From contig NZ_LR732707.1 in the NCBI RefSeq assembly GCF_902506555.1, forward strand, positions 1,703,138 to 1,767,137: DNA of 64,000 nucleotides. Reading direction: 5' to 3'. Positions 61,863-64,000 of the stretch are shown piece by piece. A program made the translations under genes and the position numbers. The notes under the pieces are model-generated. The model searched no databases, was not told the DNA's origin, and was given only the letters and a program-made list of their open reading frames with translations. This DNA comes from Sphingorhabdus sp. 109 (GTDB taxonomy: Bacteria > Pseudomonadota > Alphaproteobacteria > Sphingomonadales > Sphingomonadaceae). Numbering within the stretch: the stretch's first letter is position 1; every line of letters begins with the position of its first letter.

Positions 61863-63608
61863 ATGCGCCATTTCAATATACCAGCAAAAACCATGTCGAT
61901 GCTCGCGGTTACCGGCCTTGCGCTGACGTCCGCCGCGCCATCGCTCGACGCGCGATCGATTGCGCGTCCGGCCGCGCCCGATCCGGTAAACTGTTCGATT
62001 TTCTCGCGCCCCCGCGCTGATCATATTACCGGCCGCCGCTCCGGTGTTGCGCTTGCCTCGCCATCGATGGTGCCAGCACCGCCGCCGCCTCGCCCGTCGC
62101 AAGTGGTCGTGACGGCCAGCAAATCCGCAGCCAGCGGCATGGCGGCGGCCGAACGGAGCATCGCACCCCACCCGCTCCCGCGCCCCTATCAGCAACCGCA
62201 GGATCGGGAACGCTATGACGGCAAGGATGTTGCCAGCATCAAGCGGGTCGCCGATGCACCGGTGTCGACCTTTGCCGTCGACGTCGATACCGGCAGCTAT
62301 TCCAATGTCCGGCGCTTTCTCAACGACGGGCGGATGCCGCCCGAAGCAGCGGTGCGGACCGAGGAAATGATCAACTATTTTCGCTATGATTATCCCAGAC
62401 CGCAAAACCGGGATACACCGTTCAGCGTGTCGACCGATATCTCGACTACTCCCTGGAACGATGCCAGCCGCTTGCTGAGAATTGGCCTGCGCGGCTATGA
62501 TGTTGCCAGCGACGAACGGCCGCGCGCCAATCTCGTCTTTCTGGTCGATGTATCCGGTTCGATGAACAGCCGCGACAAGCTGCCGCTGGTCAAGTCGACG
62601 CTTACGGCGCTGGCCGGAGAATTGCGCAGCGATGACCGGGTTTCGATCGTGGTCTATTCCGGCACGGTCGGTCTGCTGCTCGCCCCCACTTCGAACAAGG
62701 ACCATGTCAAGGAAGCGGTCGATTGCCTTTCGGCTCGCGGATCGACCGCGGGCGGCGATGCGCTCAAACTGGCTTATTCGACAGCGCGGGACAATTTCAT
62801 CGATAGTGGCATCAACCGGATCATCATGGCCACCGACGGCGATTTCAACGTCGGCACGTCGGATACGGACGAGCTGAAAAAATATGTCGCCAAACAGCGT
62901 GAAAGCGGTGTGACTTTGACGATGCTAGGCTATGGTAGCGGCAATATCCGCGACGAGCTGATGGAGGGCATAGCCAATGTCGGCAATGGCAATTATGCCT
63001 ATATCGACAGCGCGATGGAGGCCCGCAAGGTGCTGGGCTCCGAACTCAGCTCAACCCTCTTCACCATCGCCAAGGATGTGAAAATCCAGATTGAGTTCAA
63101 TCCGGCCCATGTGAAAGAATATCGCCTGATCGGCTATGAAAACCGGCTGCTCGCGGAAGAGGATTTTGCCAATGACAAGATTGATGCCGGTGATATCGGC
63201 GCCGGTCATCAGGTCACGGCACTTTATGAAATAATGCCGGCCGACGCATCCGGATGGCTTCCTGAACGGCGTTATCCTGCCAACCGCGTGACCGACGGCC
63301 GGTCCGGCCCTGGCGGCGAAATGGCGCACGTAAAACTCCGCTATAAATTGCCCGACGAGGACAGGTCCCGGCTGATCTCGCGGCCGATCGCGGCGGGAGA
63401 TATGCGGTCTGCTAGCGAGCCCCGTGGTGATATGGCCTTCGCGGTCGCTGTCGCTGTCGCCGCCTTCGGCCAGAAGCTGCGCGGTGACAAATATCTCGGA
63501 AGCTATGATTTCCGGAATATCGGATTGCTCAGCGGCAAGGGTGGAGATTACTGGCGTCAGGAATTCCGCAAGCTCAACGATCTGGCGGATAGCAATAGCA
63601 GCAGTTGA
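61863..63608 (+). CDS. VWA-domain protein with VWF N-terminal domain (YfbK-like)
   Basis: A 581-residue exported protein with a signal peptide at the start (MSMLAVTGLALTSAAPSLDA). A Pro-rich variable part follows, then the conserved SIKRVADAPVSTFAVDVDTGSYSNVRRFL (VWF_A N-terminal domain) and a VWA domain with the metal site VDVSGSM (D229). A C-terminal DUF3520-like region (KIQIEFNPAHVKEYRLIGYENR, LYEIMPA) completes it. It resembles E. coli YfbK; the function is unknown. It is divergent from the M20 peptidase gene. Confidence 0.93.
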   Translation: MRHFNIPAKTMSMLAVTGLALTSAAPSLDARSIARPAAPDPVNCSIFSRPRADHITGRRSGVALASPSMVPAPPPPRPSQVVVTASKSAASGMAAAERSIAPHPLPRPYQQPQDRERYDGKDVASIKRVADAPVSTFAVDVDTGSYSNVRRFLNDGRMPPEAAVRTEEMINYFRYDYPRPQNRDTPFSVSTDISTTPWNDASRLLRIGLRGYDVASDERPRANLVFLVDVSGSMNSRDKLPLVKSTLTALAGELRSDDRVSIVVYSGTVGLLLAPTSNKDHVKEAVDCLSARGSTAGGDALKLAYSTARDNFIDSGINRIIMATDGDFNVGTSDTDELKKYVAKQRESGVTLTMLGYGSGNIRDELMEGIANVGNGNYAYIDSAMEARKVLGSELSSTLFTIAKDVKIQIEFNPAHVKEYRLIGYENRLLAEEDFANDKIDAGDIGAGHQVTALYEIMPADASGWLPERRYPANRVTDGRSGPGGEMAHVKLRYKLPDEDRSRLISRPIAAGDMRSASEPRGDMAFAVAVAVAAFGQKLRGDKYLGSYDFRNIGLLSGKGGDYWRQEFRKLNDLADSNSSS

Positions 63609-63813
63609 AGGTGGCGCACAACGGCAGACGGACAAATATATTTAAGAAAATTAACCCAATTTGATAAGCTTTTGTCTCAAATGGGCACAGTTTCACTGGA
63701 ATGGCCGCCGGTTGGCGGGGCAAGCCAACTGGACTCACGCTACAATATCCGCCATTTTGTCCAATGATTTTAGGAAAGTGACACTTGGGGCGGAAAAGGG
63801 ACTGAGATTATCT

Positions 63814-64000
63814 ATGGAAATCCGGGGCAAGATATTGACAGGTGCAGCGGCGACCGTGGTTTTGGGTCTGGTCGGTCATGCAATAGCGGGTGAGAATTTC
63901 ATCAACGGTCTGGAACAGCAGGCGCAAACAGAACTCGCGGCGCGCGGACTGGATGGCGCGCATGTCAGCCTCGGCCACGACCCCTTGTCCCGCGCGGCTG
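63814..64000 (+). CDS. OmpA/BON-like membrane-anchored protein, 5' part only
   Basis: The first 62 codons of a gene that leaves the window, starting with ATG at 63814. It has an N-terminal membrane segment (GAAATVVLGLVGHAIAG) and then ENFINGLEQQAQTELAARGLDGAHVSLGHDPLSRAA, which is typical of the N-terminal (BON-like) part of a sphingomonad OmpA-family protein. This identification is tentative. The 205 bases before it show no other gene. Confidence 0.6.
   Translation, partial: MEIRGKILTGAAATVVLGLVGHAIAGENFINGLEQQAQTELAARGLDGAHVSLGHDPLSRAA

Overview
The window is a chromosomal stretch of a sphingomonad-type alphaproteobacterium (Sphingomonadales, possibly near Sphingopyxis, Sphingorhabdus or Parasphingorhabdus). 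The evidence is two large TonB-dependent receptors, XseA and DUF2093 neighbours of alphaproteobacterial type, a betaine-lipid pair btaA-btaB, an alphaproteobacterial SOS box (GTTC-N7-GTTC), and the dispersed palindrome CATCCTGAACTTGTTTCAGGAT that is common in this order. I see no rRNA, tRNA, CRISPR array, insertion sequence or prophage. GC looks moderately high throughout, except for an AT-rich gene at 4156-4836.

Layout. 1-4150: small membrane and secreted proteins, with four copies of palindrome family 1; two of the copies bracket a small GIY-YIG nuclease gene. 4156-8400: class Ia ribonucleotide reductase nrdA-nrdB (minus strand), with a tandem NrdR box upstream and a terminator-like hairpin between the genes. 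8800-12700: EamA exporter, class I fumarase, a short-chain dehydrogenase and a small membrane protein. 12850-21800 (plus): TonB receptor, Atm1-type ABC exporter, recQ, a DUF442-like phosphatase/sulfurtransferase, sterol-desaturase-like protein and GMC oxidoreductase. 21800-29700 (minus): sodium:solute symporter, glnK-amtB behind a textbook sigma-54 promoter, patatin, DUF2007, flavin-binding oxidase, CPBP protease, DUF924, tldD and a zinc-ribbon protein. 29770-37330: DUF4402 protein, ABC ATPase-nadB, alcohol dehydrogenase, a second GIY-YIG gene bracketed by a different palindrome family, and a penicillin-acylase-family hydrolase. 37480-48200: clpB, a divergent M19 dipeptidase, a sulfotransferase-like plus 2OG-Fe(II) oxygenase pair facing a 987-residue TonB receptor, an M23 peptidase and DUF2093. 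48246-64000: xseA/purD divergent with overlapping start codons, FadL-type porin, CPA antiporter, MscS/YbdG channel, a UdgX-radical SAM DNA-repair pair with an SOS box, btaA-btaB with a PHO box, M20 peptidase, a VWA protein and the start of an OmpA-like gene that leaves the window.

The most interesting feature is the repeat-nuclease association. Two GIY-YIG paralogues that align without gaps (96 and 101 residues) are each flanked on both sides by an inverted pair of palindromes. The two palindrome families differ in sequence but share one design: 8-bp stem, 5-nt loop, paired head to head about 10-60 bp apart. This looks like a GIY-YIG counterpart of the REP/RAYT (REPIN) system. Several regulatory sites can also be read directly and fit the genes they precede: NrdR boxes before nrdA, sigma-54 -24/-12 before glnK, a LexA box before the DNA-repair pair, and PHO-box repeats before btaA.
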